DNA of 52,504 nt from Chloroflexota bacterium (lineage in GTDB: Bacteria > Chloroflexota > Anaerolineae > UBA4142 > SHND01). This document shows, piece by piece, positions 15,584 to 23,526 of this stretch (positions are counted from its first letter, which is position 1; each line of letters starts with the position of its first letter). The position numbers and the translations under genes are program-made. The DNA lies in contig JAKOPZ010000293.1 in the NCBI GenBank assembly GCA_029778615.1, positions 1-52,504 on the forward strand, in the 5' to 3' direction. Under the pieces are notes generated by a model. It did not search any database, was not told the origin of the DNA, and worked only from the letters and a program-made list of their open reading frames with translations.

Positions 15584-16203
15584 TTGCCCTGCAAATTTTC
15601 AATCGCTGCGACGGCGGCTTTTTGTGCTGCCATCATTTCCGCTTCACTGCCCGACATCCACATCCGTCCAAAACGCCCGACGGAGGAAACGTGAATCAAT
15701 TTCACACTCGCATATTTTTCTGCTTCGTTCGCGGCGAGATTGATGTACGCGGCGGGCGCAACTTCCATGATGAATAGTGTTTCGCCCGCGACCAACATCG
15801 CGCCGCGTCGAAAACGGTTGAGCAATTGTACTTGGTACGTGTTGACGTGAGTGATGATTTGGAGCGACGCGACAGTGGGCTTGATGCGGTCTTCGGGTTT
15901 GAGATTCAAACGCTCCAAAACAATGCGTCCCGCTTCCAACACTTCGGCTTGTTTGAGCGAATGGACTTCGAACATGCCAAATTCGCGTTCGACAATTTGC
16001 GCGCCCGGTTTCGCGTCGGTGGATTTCACCGCAATGTCCACGAGCCGAAACACATCATTGCCGGGCGCGACTTCGACGTACAGCGACGCCATGCCTTCAA
16101 TCGGCAAATCGCCTTGCGTAATCGTGCCGACGAACGCCGCGTACTGCGGCTGCATGCGGTCCAAATAACAATACGCGCGGAGTTCAAATTTGGTGTCTGC
16201 CAT
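15580..16203 (-). CDS. BMC-T shell protein with two degenerate BMC domains
   Basis: The 207-residue protein has two BMC-like halves: about 35-100 (ASLYVEVAPGNDVFRLVDIA, ending AEVLEAGRIVLERL) and about 138-205 (ETLFIMEVAPAAYINLAANE, then VGRFGRMWMSGSEAEMMAAQ). Each matches the strand-helix-strand layout of the BMC fold, so a trimer of pseudo-hexamer shape is expected, probably with a gated pore. Residues 1-34 (ELRAYCYLDRMQPQYAAFVG) are an extension absent from EutL. It is clearly different from EutL at 28914-29570. The ATG at 16203 is used, as the ORF upstream is spacer repeat. Confidence 0.8.
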   Translation of the reverse strand: MADTKFELRAYCYLDRMQPQYAAFVGTITQGDLPIEGMASLYVEVAPGNDVFRLVDIAVKSTDAKPGAQIVEREFGMFEVHSLKQAEVLEAGRIVLERLNLKPEDRIKPTVASLQIITHVNTYQVQLLNRFRRGAMLVAGETLFIMEVAPAAYINLAANEAEKYASVKLIHVSSVGRFGRMWMSGSEAEMMAAQKAAVAAIENLQGK

Positions 16204-16209
16204 GTTTGA

Positions 16210-16292
16210 GAATACAGAACACAGATGACAGAATACAGGCAGGAGCATCTGTGTTCCGTTATCTGTGTTCTGTTATCTGTGCTCTGTCATCT
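16210..16292. repeat. Inverted spacer repeat (ACAGAACACAGATGAC words)
   Basis: acagaacacagatgacagaa and acaggcagg on the left are inverted in atctgtgttccgttatctgt, then gttctgttatctgtgctctgtcat. It reaches the stop codon of eutJ. Confidence 0.8.
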
Positions 16293-17105
16293 GATTTTAT
16301 CGTTCATCGCAATTCCGAGTGGTGTAATAAATAGCGGTTTCGGCGGCACAATCGTTTTGACGCCTGTCACGCGTTCAATCACCTGTCCCATATTCGGAAA
16401 CATGCTCGTTCCGCCGACGAGATAAATTTCATGCACATCATAACGCGCAATGTGTTTTGAAACAATCGCTCCAACTTTTTCCATTACAGGTTGAACCAGC
16501 GGAAACAAACGCGCCTGTTCGCCCGCGTCCGTTTTCAATTTTTCCGCGTCCTCGAATGGAATGTTTAGCGCGCCGGCGATGACGAGCGAAAAATGTGTGC
16601 CGCCTGTTGCTTCGTCGGCAGTGTAAATCACTTGTCCGTCGCGCAAAACTGCAACGCCCGTTGTCCCGCCGCCAACGTCAACGACTGCCCCATCGCGAAT
16701 TTGCAAAACCGCATTTGCCGCGCTTGGCTCATCAATTTCGTTCGTACATTCCAACCCCGCGCCGCGCAACACATTCGCGGTCGCGCGCACTTCAGCGCGC
16801 GGCACGCCCGGAGGAAACCCTGTCGCGGCGTGAGTAAGTTCAAAACCGAGACGCGCTTCAACTTTGCGTTTCAATTCTTTCAGCAAATCAATCGCGCCGA
16901 TGAAATCCACCACGAGTCCATCGCGCACCACTTCTGCGAAACGATACGTGCCGACGAGCGGCTGAAAATTTTCGTCGAGTACGAGAACGACGGTATACGC
17001 GGTCCCCAAATCCACGCCGACGTGAACGCGCCCGCGATATTCAACACGCGGCGTTTGCATCGCGCGTTCCGTCGCGTCAAGCAATTGCTCTAAATCCGAA
17101 TTCAT
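16287..17105 (-). CDS. eutJ: EutJ-type Hsp70-like chaperone
   Basis: This 272-residue actin/Hsp70-fold ATPase of the EutJ/PduJ-neighbour family has a phosphate-1 loop HVGVDLGTAYTVVLVLDE near residue 28, phosphate-2 VVDVGGGTTGVAVL near 140 and an adenosine motif IYLVGGTSMFPNMG near 230. EutJ is thought to help fold or assemble ethanolamine-utilisation proteins, and its exact client is unproven. The length matches E. coli EutJ (about 278). Its start overlaps the upstream methyltransferase stop by 4 bp. Confidence 0.9.
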   Translation of the reverse strand: MNSDLEQLLDATERAMQTPRVEYRGRVHVGVDLGTAYTVVLVLDENFQPLVGTYRFAEVVRDGLVVDFIGAIDLLKELKRKVEARLGFELTHAATGFPPGVPRAEVRATANVLRGAGLECTNEIDEPSAANAVLQIRDGAVVDVGGGTTGVAVLRDGQVIYTADEATGGTHFSLVIAGALNIPFEDAEKLKTDAGEQARLFPLVQPVMEKVGAIVSKHIARYDVHEIYLVGGTSMFPNMGQVIERVTGVKTIVPPKPLFITPLGIAMNDKIR

Positions 17106-17905
17106 CGCGTGCCTTTAACCGCCCACGCGCGCGCGATTAAATCAATCGAACCGTCCGCGTTGTGCGGTAGACGTTCGCGCAATCGTTCGCGCAGCGCCGC
17201 GCGTTTTGCTTCACTCAAAGACATCGCATAATGCGGCGCGGGCGCTTGTCCGCTGAGAAACGGATTCCAGTAATCGTCAAAATTCTCAAAATGGGTTGGC
17301 ACGTCAATCGCGCGCGCCATGACATCATTCAAACCCGCATCGAGAAAGAGATTCCACAACGGCTTGCGATTCGCCAATGGAAAGCGCGCGCCCTCGTCCA
17401 ATTCCCGCGCGGCAGGGTCGAGTTCTATCGCCGCATCCCAAAAGTGGCGCATCAACTGCATTTCGCCCGCATAATCCCAAACATACAACGCCACCTTGCC
17501 ATTCAAACGACAGGCGCGCGTCATTTGCGTCACCATGCCTTCGGGGCTTGGCACAAAATTCAACACCAGTCCCGAAACGACCACATCAAATTCACCGCGC
17601 TGTGCTTTCAAATCTTGCGCGTCCTCCACGCGAAACTGTGCGCGGGGGTCACTGATTCGTTCGCGCGCATGTTCGATGATTTCTTCCGAGCGGTCCACGC
17701 CGACAACATCTTGTGGCGCGGCAAGATCCAAAATCGTTTGCACCAGCGCGCCGGTGCCGCAGCCAACATCGAGCCAGCGTTTTCCGCCTCGCACGCCGAG
17801 CCATTGTATAAATTCGCGCGCGACGAGGCGGCTCCATCGCCCGACGTACGATTCATAGACATCGCCGCGTGACCAAACTTGTGCCTGATTGAGTTCGTCC
17901 GCCAT
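17102..17905 (-). CDS. SAM-dependent class I methyltransferase
   Basis: The 267-residue protein has motif I RWLDVGCGTGALVQTIL near residue 44 and motif II VVGVDRSEEIIEHARERI near 70, then DVVVSGLVLNFVP (motif IV). It is a Rossmann methyltransferase of the UbiE/MerR-neighbour type acting on a small molecule; the substrate is unknown. Translationally coupled to eutJ by ATGA. No BMC-specific role is evident. Confidence 0.85.
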   Translation of the reverse strand: MADELNQAQVWSRGDVYESYVGRWSRLVAREFIQWLGVRGGKRWLDVGCGTGALVQTILDLAAPQDVVGVDRSEEIIEHARERISDPRAQFRVEDAQDLKAQRGEFDVVVSGLVLNFVPSPEGMVTQMTRACRLNGKVALYVWDYAGEMQLMRHFWDAAIELDPAARELDEGARFPLANRKPLWNLFLDAGLNDVMARAIDVPTHFENFDDYWNPFLSGQAPAPHYAMSLSEAKRAALRERLRERLPHNADGSIDLIARAWAVKGTR

Positions 17906-17929
17906 TTTCTCTGCACCAACGCGCTTGGG

Positions 17930-18352
17930 TCAAGGATTTCGTCTCGCGAGCAAATCGCGAATTTCGGTGAGCAGCAGTTCTTCTTTGGTCGGCGCGGGTG
18001 GCGGCGCGGGCGCTTCCTCTTTCTTTTTCGCTGCCATATTGACCGCTTTGACAATTAGAAACACTGCCCAGGCGATGATGAGAAACGTGATGATGGCTTG
18101 AATCAGCGCACCATAACCAATCACCGCCGCGCCTGCGGTTTTTGCCGCTTCGTACGATTCAAACGACTTGCCCGACAGATTGATGTACAAACTGTTGAAA
18201 TTGATGCCGCCCGTAAGCAGACCAAGAATTGGCATCAAAATATCTTGCACGAACGATGTCACCACCGCGCCGAACGCCGCGCCAATCACAACGGCAACTG
18301 CCAAATCAATCACGTTGCCGCGTTCGATAAACGCGCGAAATTCTTTTAACAT
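17930..18352 (-). CDS. mscL: Large-conductance mechanosensitive channel MscL
   Basis: MscL forms a homopentameric pore that opens under membrane tension and protects from osmotic downshock. The 140-residue protein starts MLKEFRAFIERGNVIDLAVA and runs into TM1 (VVIGAAFGAVVTSFVQDILM), then a loop and TM2 (ALIQAIITFLIIAWAVFLIV), with a charged C-terminal helix (EELLLTEIRDLL). A strong GGAGGAAAAA ribosome site precedes the ATG at 18352, ruling out the longer ORF to 18460. Confidence 0.96.
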   Translation of the reverse strand: MLKEFRAFIERGNVIDLAVAVVIGAAFGAVVTSFVQDILMPILGLLTGGINFNSLYINLSGKSFESYEAAKTAGAAVIGYGALIQAIITFLIIAWAVFLIVKAVNMAAKKKEEAPAPPPAPTKEELLLTEIRDLLARRNP

Positions 18353-18374
18353 TTTTTCCTCCTCAAATCGGTAG

Positions 18375-18446
18375 GACAAATTTGAAATTTGTCTTGCATA
18401 GTTGTTCTTATTCGTGCGAATTGGACTATTGCGATGTCCAATTCGC
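18375..18446. repeat. Two short hairpins between eutQ and mscL
   Basis: gacaaattt/aaatttgtc (18375-18393) forms one hairpin and gcgaattggac/gtccaattcgc (18416-18446) another with an 11-bp perfect stem. The second overlaps the eutQ stop codon. The first word recurs upstream of the membrane protein gene at about 37175 and 37215. Confidence 0.75.
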
Positions 18447-19013
18447 GGGATACGTAACATACATAAAGTGCGCGAACGTGCGCGTACAAAACAAAATGCT
18501 CGTGCCGTGCGGGATAAAAATCACATCGCCCGCGTGTCCGATGAAACTTTCATCGCCGACACGAATTTCCAATTCACCGTCAATCACATACTCGACTTCA
18601 TCGTAATTTAACGTCCACGGAAACGAACCATTTTCAAAACGCATAAACCCCACGCCCATCGGCGAACCATCGCGGTCGGTAATCACATCCGTCGCGCGAA
18701 TGTTCATGTCGGGACGTTTCACATCGAATGGAAACGGTCCGAGCTCGACGCGCTTGGGGTTAATCAATTGCACGCGCGTCCCGCGTACATCCGGCGCGCG
18801 TTTGTCCACCATCCGATTTTGCATCTCGCGCACGACGTTGCGGACTTGGTCGGCGAGCGGGTCAACCGACGCGCGCACCAGCGCAATTTTCAGCGCGCGC
18901 GCCACGTCTTCCGCCTCCGGCGTCACAATGTCGTCAGGCGCCAAATCAATTTTCGTTTCGCCGCATTCTTTCCAGATGCGAATGTCGGCGGCGGTAAAGA
19001 GACGTTTGGGCAT
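18426..19013 (-). CDS. eutQ: EutQ cupin protein (acetate kinase-like)
   Basis: The 195-residue protein has an N-terminal module (about 4-46, LFTAADIRIWKECGETKID) shared with the small protein at 15129-15497, a linker, and a C-terminal EutQ cupin (about 105-190, DEVEYVIDGELEIRVGDESF and AGDVIFIPHGTSILF). EutQ is required in some ethanolamine pathways and has been reported to have acetate kinase activity, giving ATP from acetyl phosphate. Acetyl phosphate supply would need a phosphotransacylase, which is not seen in the window. Confidence 0.92.
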   Translation of the reverse strand: MPKRLFTAADIRIWKECGETKIDLAPDDIVTPEAEDVARALKIALVRASVDPLADQVRNVVREMQNRMVDKRAPDVRGTRVQLINPKRVELGPFPFDVKRPDMNIRATDVITDRDGSPMGVGFMRFENGSFPWTLNYDEVEYVIDGELEIRVGDESFIGHAGDVIFIPHGTSILFCTRTFAHFMYVTYPANWTSQ

Positions 19014-19020
19014 AAACGGA

Positions 19021-19101
19021 TTAGAGACTGGAGACTGGAGATTAGAGATTCCTCACTCCGTTCGGAATGACATTTTTCTAATCTCTAATCTCTAGTCTCT
19101 A
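19021..19101. repeat. Inverted spacer repeat (GAGACTGGA words)
   Basis: The left arm ttagagactggagactggag, then attagagatt, is inverted in taatctctaatctctagtct (ending 19101). The loop contains a fragment ttcggaatgacatt of the dispersed palindromic family. Confidence 0.8.
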
Positions 19102-19572
19102 ATTCTTGGTATCGAGCATCCAATCCGCGAGAACATTTCGGTCAACCAACTTGCAACCGTTTGAACGCGCGAGTTCTTGCGCGCCGGGCGAAAATAAATT
19201 ATTCGTGACAACCATTGCGGCGTTGCATTTGTAATGCGCTTTGCCGGCGACGGCATCGCTGACCGCGCTGCGTGAAACGGGATTGCTTAAGCGTTTCACC
19301 TGCACCGCGAATTTGTAGGGCGCTTTTTCCGCAATCAAATCCACGCCCAAATCGCCCGCCTTGCCCGTATGGGTCACGCGATAGCCGCGTTTTTTCAACA
19401 ATGCCTCGACGTATGCTTCAAATGCCGCGCCGTCGAGTGAATCAATCGCGCTGTGCTGCAAGGCGTTCGCGCGTCGGGAGACCAGCCACCGATTCCAAAA
19501 ATACAAATAAATCGCGAGAAACAACAACCCCGCGCCCAGCGCGAGTATAACACTGATTGGGTCAATGAACAT
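19099..19572 (-). CDS. Membrane-anchored Mrr-like restriction endonuclease-fold protein
   Basis: The 157-residue protein has one N-terminal membrane helix (ISVILALGAGLLFLAIYLYF), then a restriction-endonuclease-like Mrr_cat domain with the D-(x)n-QVKR active site: AGDLGVDLIAEKAPYKFAVQ followed by VKR. This fold commonly cleaves DNA, often modified DNA. The membrane anchor suggests a role at the cell surface such as incoming DNA; that is an inference. The ATG at 19572 fits the helix start; residues upstream in the longer ORF are spacer repeat. Confidence 0.82.
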   Translation of the reverse strand: MFIDPISVILALGAGLLFLAIYLYFWNRWLVSRRANALQHSAIDSLDGAAFEAYVEALLKKRGYRVTHTGKAGDLGVDLIAEKAPYKFAVQVKRLSNPVSRSAVSDAVAGKAHYKCNAAMVVTNNLFSPGAQELARSNGCKLVDRNVLADWMLDTKN

Positions 19573-19574
19573 GG

Positions 19575-19612
19575 GGTTCAATGCACAATGCTCAATGCCT
19601 AATGCACAATGA
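19575..19612. repeat. Tandem CAATGCACAATG words
   Basis: caatgcacaatgctcaatgc followed by ctaatgcacaatgatgcc sits between the Mrr-like gene and the PNPOx-like gene and encodes the last residues (GIIVH) of the latter. Confidence 0.65.
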
Positions 19613-20147
19613 TGCCTTGCAGTCCGTCCAAACTCGACGCGTTGCGCGTTTTGCGATACGTTTCGTTTTCGGCTTCGCCCTTGTTGCTCCAATAATTCAA
19701 CAGCGTATCGCGCTCGCCGAGGTATTCATAACGCGGCACACCGTACCCGCACGAATCCGAGACGCGCGAAATTTCTGCGCGGATGATGGAACGCATTCCG
19801 GGACGTGGCTCGAAATGCTCCATCAGTTTTTCAAATTCCGGTGTACCGCGTTGGTGCACAAATCCCTTGCCGTGCAAACGCACAATGCGCGGCGTTTGCT
19901 CGAACGAACAAAACATAAACACGATGCGCCCGTTCTCTTGCAAATGCGCGACGGTCTCGATGCCGCTGCCCGTCAAATCCAAATACGCGACCTCATGGTC
20001 GTTCAAAATGCGAAAGACATCATATCCTTTGGGCGAACAATTTACCATGCCGTCGGCGGAGAGCGGCGCGGTGCTGACGAAAAACATTTTTTGTTTTTCA
20101 ATCCATGCGCGCAGTGCATCGTCAATGCGTTCAAAGACCTTTGCCAT
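19599..20147 (-). CDS. Pyridoxamine 5'-phosphate oxidase family protein
   Basis: The 182-residue protein is a split-barrel flavin-binding PNPOx-like protein: FFVSTAPLSADGMVNCSPKG near 22-42, VAYLDLTGSGIETVAHLQEN near 60, and RIVRLHGKGFV near 97. Family members bind FMN or F420 and act on diverse small substrates; the particular substrate is not readable. The last five residues derive from spacer repeat. It precedes a DinB gene and the Mrr-like gene in the same direction. Confidence 0.85.
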   Translation of the reverse strand: MAKVFERIDDALRAWIEKQKMFFVSTAPLSADGMVNCSPKGYDVFRILNDHEVAYLDLTGSGIETVAHLQENGRIVFMFCSFEQTPRIVRLHGKGFVHQRGTPEFEKLMEHFEPRPGMRSIIRAEISRVSDSCGYGVPRYEYLGERDTLLNYWSNKGEAENETYRKTRNASSLDGLQGIIVH

Positions 20148-20169
20148 TCATTTCTCCCGATTCATCGTT

Positions 20170-20676
20170 TCAAAAGGATAAACCCGCCGCGCCTTGTACG
20201 CCTTTCAACGCAGCGATTTCGCCCGCGTGCGAAAGATTGTGGACGACGAGCATGGACAATACATCGCCGATGCGGCGTTCGCGTCCTTCAAACTCTACGC
20301 GGCGGTCCAATTCTTCGGACGTAATGGTTTCGATGTACGCGTCGGTTGCCGCGCGCACAGCTTCTTGAAATTGCGCCACATCGTCGAGCGTCAATTCCTT
20401 GCCGCGCAAATCGTCCCAATTCTCACCGCGCCACGGCGCGCGCGAACCGATTTTGTCTTCCCAACCGCCCGTTTCCCACAAACGCGGCTTGTCCAAAATC
20501 GCTTCTTGAATATACGCGTCTTCAATCGTCACCATGTGCAAAAAAATCGCACTGATGGAACTGACGGTGCCGGGCGGCGTCCAGTTGAATTGTTCTTGGC
20601 TCACATCGAGCAGAACACTGTCCGATTGTCGCCGCGCCCAACGGAATTGGCGGATGATGTATTCTTTGGCGTCCAT
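20170..20676 (-). CDS. DinB-family metal-binding protein
   Basis: The 168-residue four-helix protein has the DinB layout: an N-terminal QFRWARRQSDSVLLDVS helix, an IFLHMVTIEDAYI helix supplying the first His, and a C-terminal VLSMLVVHNLSHAGEIAALK helix supplying two more. Such proteins bind a divalent metal and often act as thiol-dependent (mycothiol or bacillithiol) transferases. The function is unassigned. A second DinB protein is encoded between eutB and eutC. Confidence 0.82.
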   Translation of the reverse strand: MDAKEYIIRQFRWARRQSDSVLLDVSQEQFNWTPPGTVSSISAIFLHMVTIEDAYIQEAILDKPRLWETGGWEDKIGSRAPWRGENWDDLRGKELTLDDVAQFQEAVRAATDAYIETITSEELDRRVEFEGRERRIGDVLSMLVVHNLSHAGEIAALKGVQGAAGLSF

Positions 20677-20688
20677 GTTTTTAGGATT

Positions 20689-20755
20689 GTCATTTCGAGC
20701 GGAGCGAGAAATCTCATTTCTGACGGATGAGATTTCTCACGTTGTTCGAAATGAC
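20689..20755. repeat. Dispersed palindromic repeat (67-bp copy)
   Basis: gtcatttcgagcggagcgag is inverted in the right end ctcacgttgttcgaaatgac, with inner arms aaatctcat and atgagattt. It lies between the MazG-like and DinB genes. Confidence 0.85.
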
Positions 20756-20763
20756 AAGCTAGT

Positions 20764-21096
20764 TCAACGATAATCCCCTTCGCCGCGAATTTGATTGCGT
20801 TCCAACCGCGACATGAGTTTATCAATGTTCGCTTGCGCGATTTCGTCCAGTGATAAATTGAGTTCTGTTGCGATTTGCGCGAGATACCACAGCACATCGC
20901 CCAATTCGTACTTGAGCGCGTCGCGGTCTGTTTCGGAAATTTCGCCGTTCTTGTCGCGGAAAATTTTTTTCACCTTGCCCGCGAGTTCGCCCGCTTCATT
21001 CACCAAACCGAGTGTGGGATACACAATCGGATGGTCGGTGTGCACGAGATTCCACGTGCGGCGCGATAGTTTTTGATATTCGTCAAAATTTTCCAA
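20764..21096 (-). CDS. MazG-like nucleotide pyrophosphohydrolase
   Basis: The 110-residue all-alpha NTP-PPase has TLGLVNEAGELAGKVKKIFR and YELGDVLWYLAQIATELNLS, which supply the E-x2-E and E-x2-D Mg2+-binding motifs. It would hydrolyse non-canonical nucleoside triphosphates. The start at the TTG at 21096 is preferred because a GGGAGAA ribosome site lies 5 bp upstream and ENFDEYQKLSRRTW is a typical family start. An in-frame GTG at 21144 would overlap the upstream stop. Confidence 0.88.
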   Translation of the reverse strand: MENFDEYQKLSRRTWNLVHTDHPIVYPTLGLVNEAGELAGKVKKIFRDKNGEISETDRDALKYELGDVLWYLAQIATELNLSLDEIAQANIDKLMSRLERNQIRGEGDYR

Positions 21097-21143
21097 TAGT
21101 TCTCCCTCAACTCTGTGTGCGCGGGATACGACCCAAGTCGTCA

Positions 21144-22112
21144 CTACGGGACTTGTGCGTAACCAAGCATCAATTCCACCGCGCGTTCAAAATTCGATTC
21201 GTCCAGCAATTCCACGCGGTCGCGAAAGGTATGCCACGTTACATCCAAATAGTAAATATCGTCGCTCGTAAAAGTCACCGCGTTCCAACCTTGGTCCTGA
21301 AAATAGGTCCCGTCCGATTTTGCGACCATGCGGTCAAAATACGCGAGCGGCACAATGTTTCCAACGCGCTTCAAAATTTCCGCATCGGGCTGGCGATACG
21401 CGGACGCGCGCGTCAATTCGCGCCCGTCATAGACAAATTCGCCGAGCAGGGGAATCGTAAACACAAAGCCGCTGCGTTCGCCCGACGCGCGCGCGGCGAT
21501 GCCGGCGCGTCCCATGCTGTCAAAATTCAAAACTTGCGCGACTGGAATCCCATTTTGCATCGCGTATTCGTAAAATGCTTTCGCGCCGACGAGTCCGATT
21601 TCTTCTTCGCCCGTGAACAAAAACGCGATGGGACGATTGGGTTTTTGCTTGGTCAATTCTTCCGCCGCGACCAGAAGCATACACACCGCCGCCGAATTGT
21701 CCGACGCGCCTTGATAATCCGGCTGGTCCAAGACCTTGTCGTAATGCGCGGAATAAATGGTGTACGGAACGAACGCCGTTTCGTTCCCGCGCGATTCGTT
21801 CCCTTGCGTGTGCAGCGGCACAAACAGGTTGTCGAATTTTGTATCATAAATCGGCAACCGCTGCACCTTGATTCCGCGCGCATCCAAATAATTTTCAATA
21901 AATTGCGCGCGCTGCGCGTTGCGCAAGGTCACGAATTGTTTGCAAAAACCAAAGCGCCCGTTTTCATTCAACGGCTGCGCGGGTGTTTCGCGATACGCCG
22001 CCATGTCTTGCAAATATAAAATTCCGTCGTCCCAACTATTCCAATTGGCAATTACAAAAATCAGACACGCGCCGAGAACGACGAGGGCTAGCCATTTCAA
22101 AACGCGTTTCAT
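21144..22112 (-). CDS. M28-family zinc aminopeptidase-like protein, membrane-anchored
   Basis: The 322-residue protein begins with one hydrophobic segment (LKWLALVVLGACLIFVIANW), a signal anchor placing it outside the membrane. The M28 co-catalytic zinc ligands are visible as SAHYDKV, QGASDNSAA, TGEEEIGL, NFDSMG and the late WHTFRDR. It likely removes N-terminal residues from extracellular or periplasmic peptides. It starts at 22112, overlapping the MscS stop by 4 bp. Confidence 0.88.
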   Translation of the reverse strand: MKRVLKWLALVVLGACLIFVIANWNSWDDGILYLQDMAAYRETPAQPLNENGRFGFCKQFVTLRNAQRAQFIENYLDARGIKVQRLPIYDTKFDNLFVPLHTQGNESRGNETAFVPYTIYSAHYDKVLDQPDYQGASDNSAAVCMLLVAAEELTKQKPNRPIAFLFTGEEEIGLVGAKAFYEYAMQNGIPVAQVLNFDSMGRAGIAARASGERSGFVFTIPLLGEFVYDGRELTRASAYRQPDAEILKRVGNIVPLAYFDRMVAKSDGTYFQDQGWNAVTFTSDDIYYLDVTWHTFRDRVELLDESNFERAVELMLGYAQVP

Positions 22113-22906
22113 TTGTTTGCCGCATTCAACGGACGCAGTAAGTCTTGCAGTGCGCGCCATGCTTCGGACACCACGCGCGGTTGTTGGTGCACGGGGTCGT
22201 TGACCCAAAAGTGGACGACAAGATTCATTGTGCCGCCGCGGATGGATTCGAGCCAAACGCTCGGCGCCGGGGATTCAGAAATGCCCTCGATATTTTTTAA
22301 CGCGTCAAGAATATTTTTTTCTGCGTCCGCAAAATCGCGCTGTGAATCCATTTGCAAATGGAGCGTGCTGCGTAATTGCGCGTGAAGCGAATTGTTTGTT
22401 ACAACGCTGTTGACGATGTTCGCATTGGGAATAATGACACGGCTGCCGTCAAAGGTATCGAGAAACGTGCCGCGCCAACCAATCTGTGCTACGCGCCCTT
22501 CACTGCCACTCACCACAATCCAATCGCCCGTTTGAAACGGACGCGTTCCCATGATGAGCAAACCCGCCGCGAAATTTTGAATCAAATCTTTGAACGCAAA
22601 GCCGGCGGCAATGCCGAGAATCACAACCGAGAGCCCAAAGCCGCCAAGAATCCAAATAATGCCAAGTGAAAGAATCCCGTAATACACCACCTGTGTCGCA
22701 AACTGTTCGACGCGCGGGTCCAAGTTTGCCTGGCGAAACGCGCGCCGCAGCACGCCGCGCAAACTACGCGCGCAGACATAGACGACAAGTAGGATGAAGA
22801 GGGAACGAAGGATATTGCCGAGCGAAAAATCAACCTCTGTCGGAATTTGGCTCGCCGACGCGCCCGCCGCCGCGAGAATTTGCGTGAGGATTGACGAAGG
22901 GTCCAT
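22109..22906 (-). CDS. Small-conductance mechanosensitive channel MscS family
   Basis: The 265-residue protein has about three membrane helices. The pore-lining TM3 region has the MscS pattern AAGFAFKDLIQNFAAGLLIM, followed by the beta domain FQTGDWIVVSGSEGRVAQIG and RVIIPNANIVNSVVTN. It opens under membrane tension. It is coupled upstream to a membrane protein (TAATG overlap at 22906) and downstream to the M28 gene. Confidence 0.93.
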   Translation of the reverse strand: MDPSSILTQILAAAGASASQIPTEVDFSLGNILRSLFILLVVYVCARSLRGVLRRAFRQANLDPRVEQFATQVVYYGILSLGIIWILGGFGLSVVILGIAAGFAFKDLIQNFAAGLLIMGTRPFQTGDWIVVSGSEGRVAQIGWRGTFLDTFDGSRVIIPNANIVNSVVTNNSLHAQLRSTLHLQMDSQRDFADAEKNILDALKNIEGISESPAPSVWLESIRGGTMNLVVHFWVNDPVHQQPRVVSEAWRALQDLLRPLNAANK

Positions 22907-23391
22907 TACGAATTGCGTCGTCCGGTCAGCCCGAACGCGCCCGCGAGAATGAGCAAGCCGATGACGACGAGAATAAGGGGCCAGCCCTTGGCGAGCAGCG
23001 CTTGCAGATTTTCATTCGCCGACGCGATGCCGCTGACGACAATAATTCCGCCGGGGATGAGGGGCCACCAACGAAAATTTCGAGTGTAGACCCAATCAAT
23101 CAAAAAGATGGCGATGAAACCGAAACCGAGTCCGATGCCGCTCAAACCCATGAACGAAAACAATCCGCCTTGCGCCGCTATTTGTCCGAGCGCCAATCCC
23201 GCGAGAATGCAGCCGGGGATGAGGAAACCATACGTCCGCGTGTAAAAATACGCGACGAGAAAAATTAACCCCACCGCAAAAAGAATTGCCGACGCGCCAA
23301 GCTCGCCAAAAAATTGCATTGCAAAAAACGCGATGCCGAGCAAAATCAACACAGCGCCCGCAATCATTCGTCCGCGATTTTGATTTTCCAT
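22906..23391 (-). CDS. Six-helix small membrane protein
   Basis: The 161-residue protein starts MENQNRGRMIAGAVLILLGI and is mostly membrane helix (about 9-30, 33-50, 52-70, 77-97, 102-122 and 138-156), with the short polar start inside the cytoplasm. It resembles small LiaF/DUF5668-type membrane proteins in layout, but no motif is diagnostic and the function is unknown. It is the first gene of a coupled MscS-M28 group. Confidence 0.7.
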   Translation of the reverse strand: MENQNRGRMIAGAVLILLGIAFFAMQFFGELGASAILFAVGLIFLVAYFYTRTYGFLIPGCILAGLALGQIAAQGGLFSFMGLSGIGLGFGFIAIFLIDWVYTRNFRWWPLIPGGIIVVSGIASANENLQALLAKGWPLILVVIGLLILAGAFGLTGRRNS

Positions 23392-23398
23392 TTATTTT

Positions 23399-23526
23399 AT
23401 TCACCTTACGCATGTCATTTCGAACCCCTCAATCCTTCGGGGTAAACTCTGTGAGAAATCTCAGTTTTTTCCACCGAGATTTCTCGCAAGACCGCTCGAA
23501 ATGACAATTCTGCGTAACATGAGTTA
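23399..23526. repeat. 128-bp dispersed palindromic element, copy 1
   Basis: The outer inverted ends are ttacgca (23406-23412) and tgcgtaa (23511-23517), then tgtcatttcga and tcgaaatgac. The inner arms are gagaaatctcag and gagatttctc. It matches 42366-42493 over 128 bp with one substitution (T to C in the central T-run). Confidence 0.9.

Noticed and set aside
21012-22019. 335-residue plus-strand ORF opposite the M28 gene
   Set aside because: His/Arg/Phe-rich composition typical of an antisense shadow; the M28 gene has complete zinc motifs.
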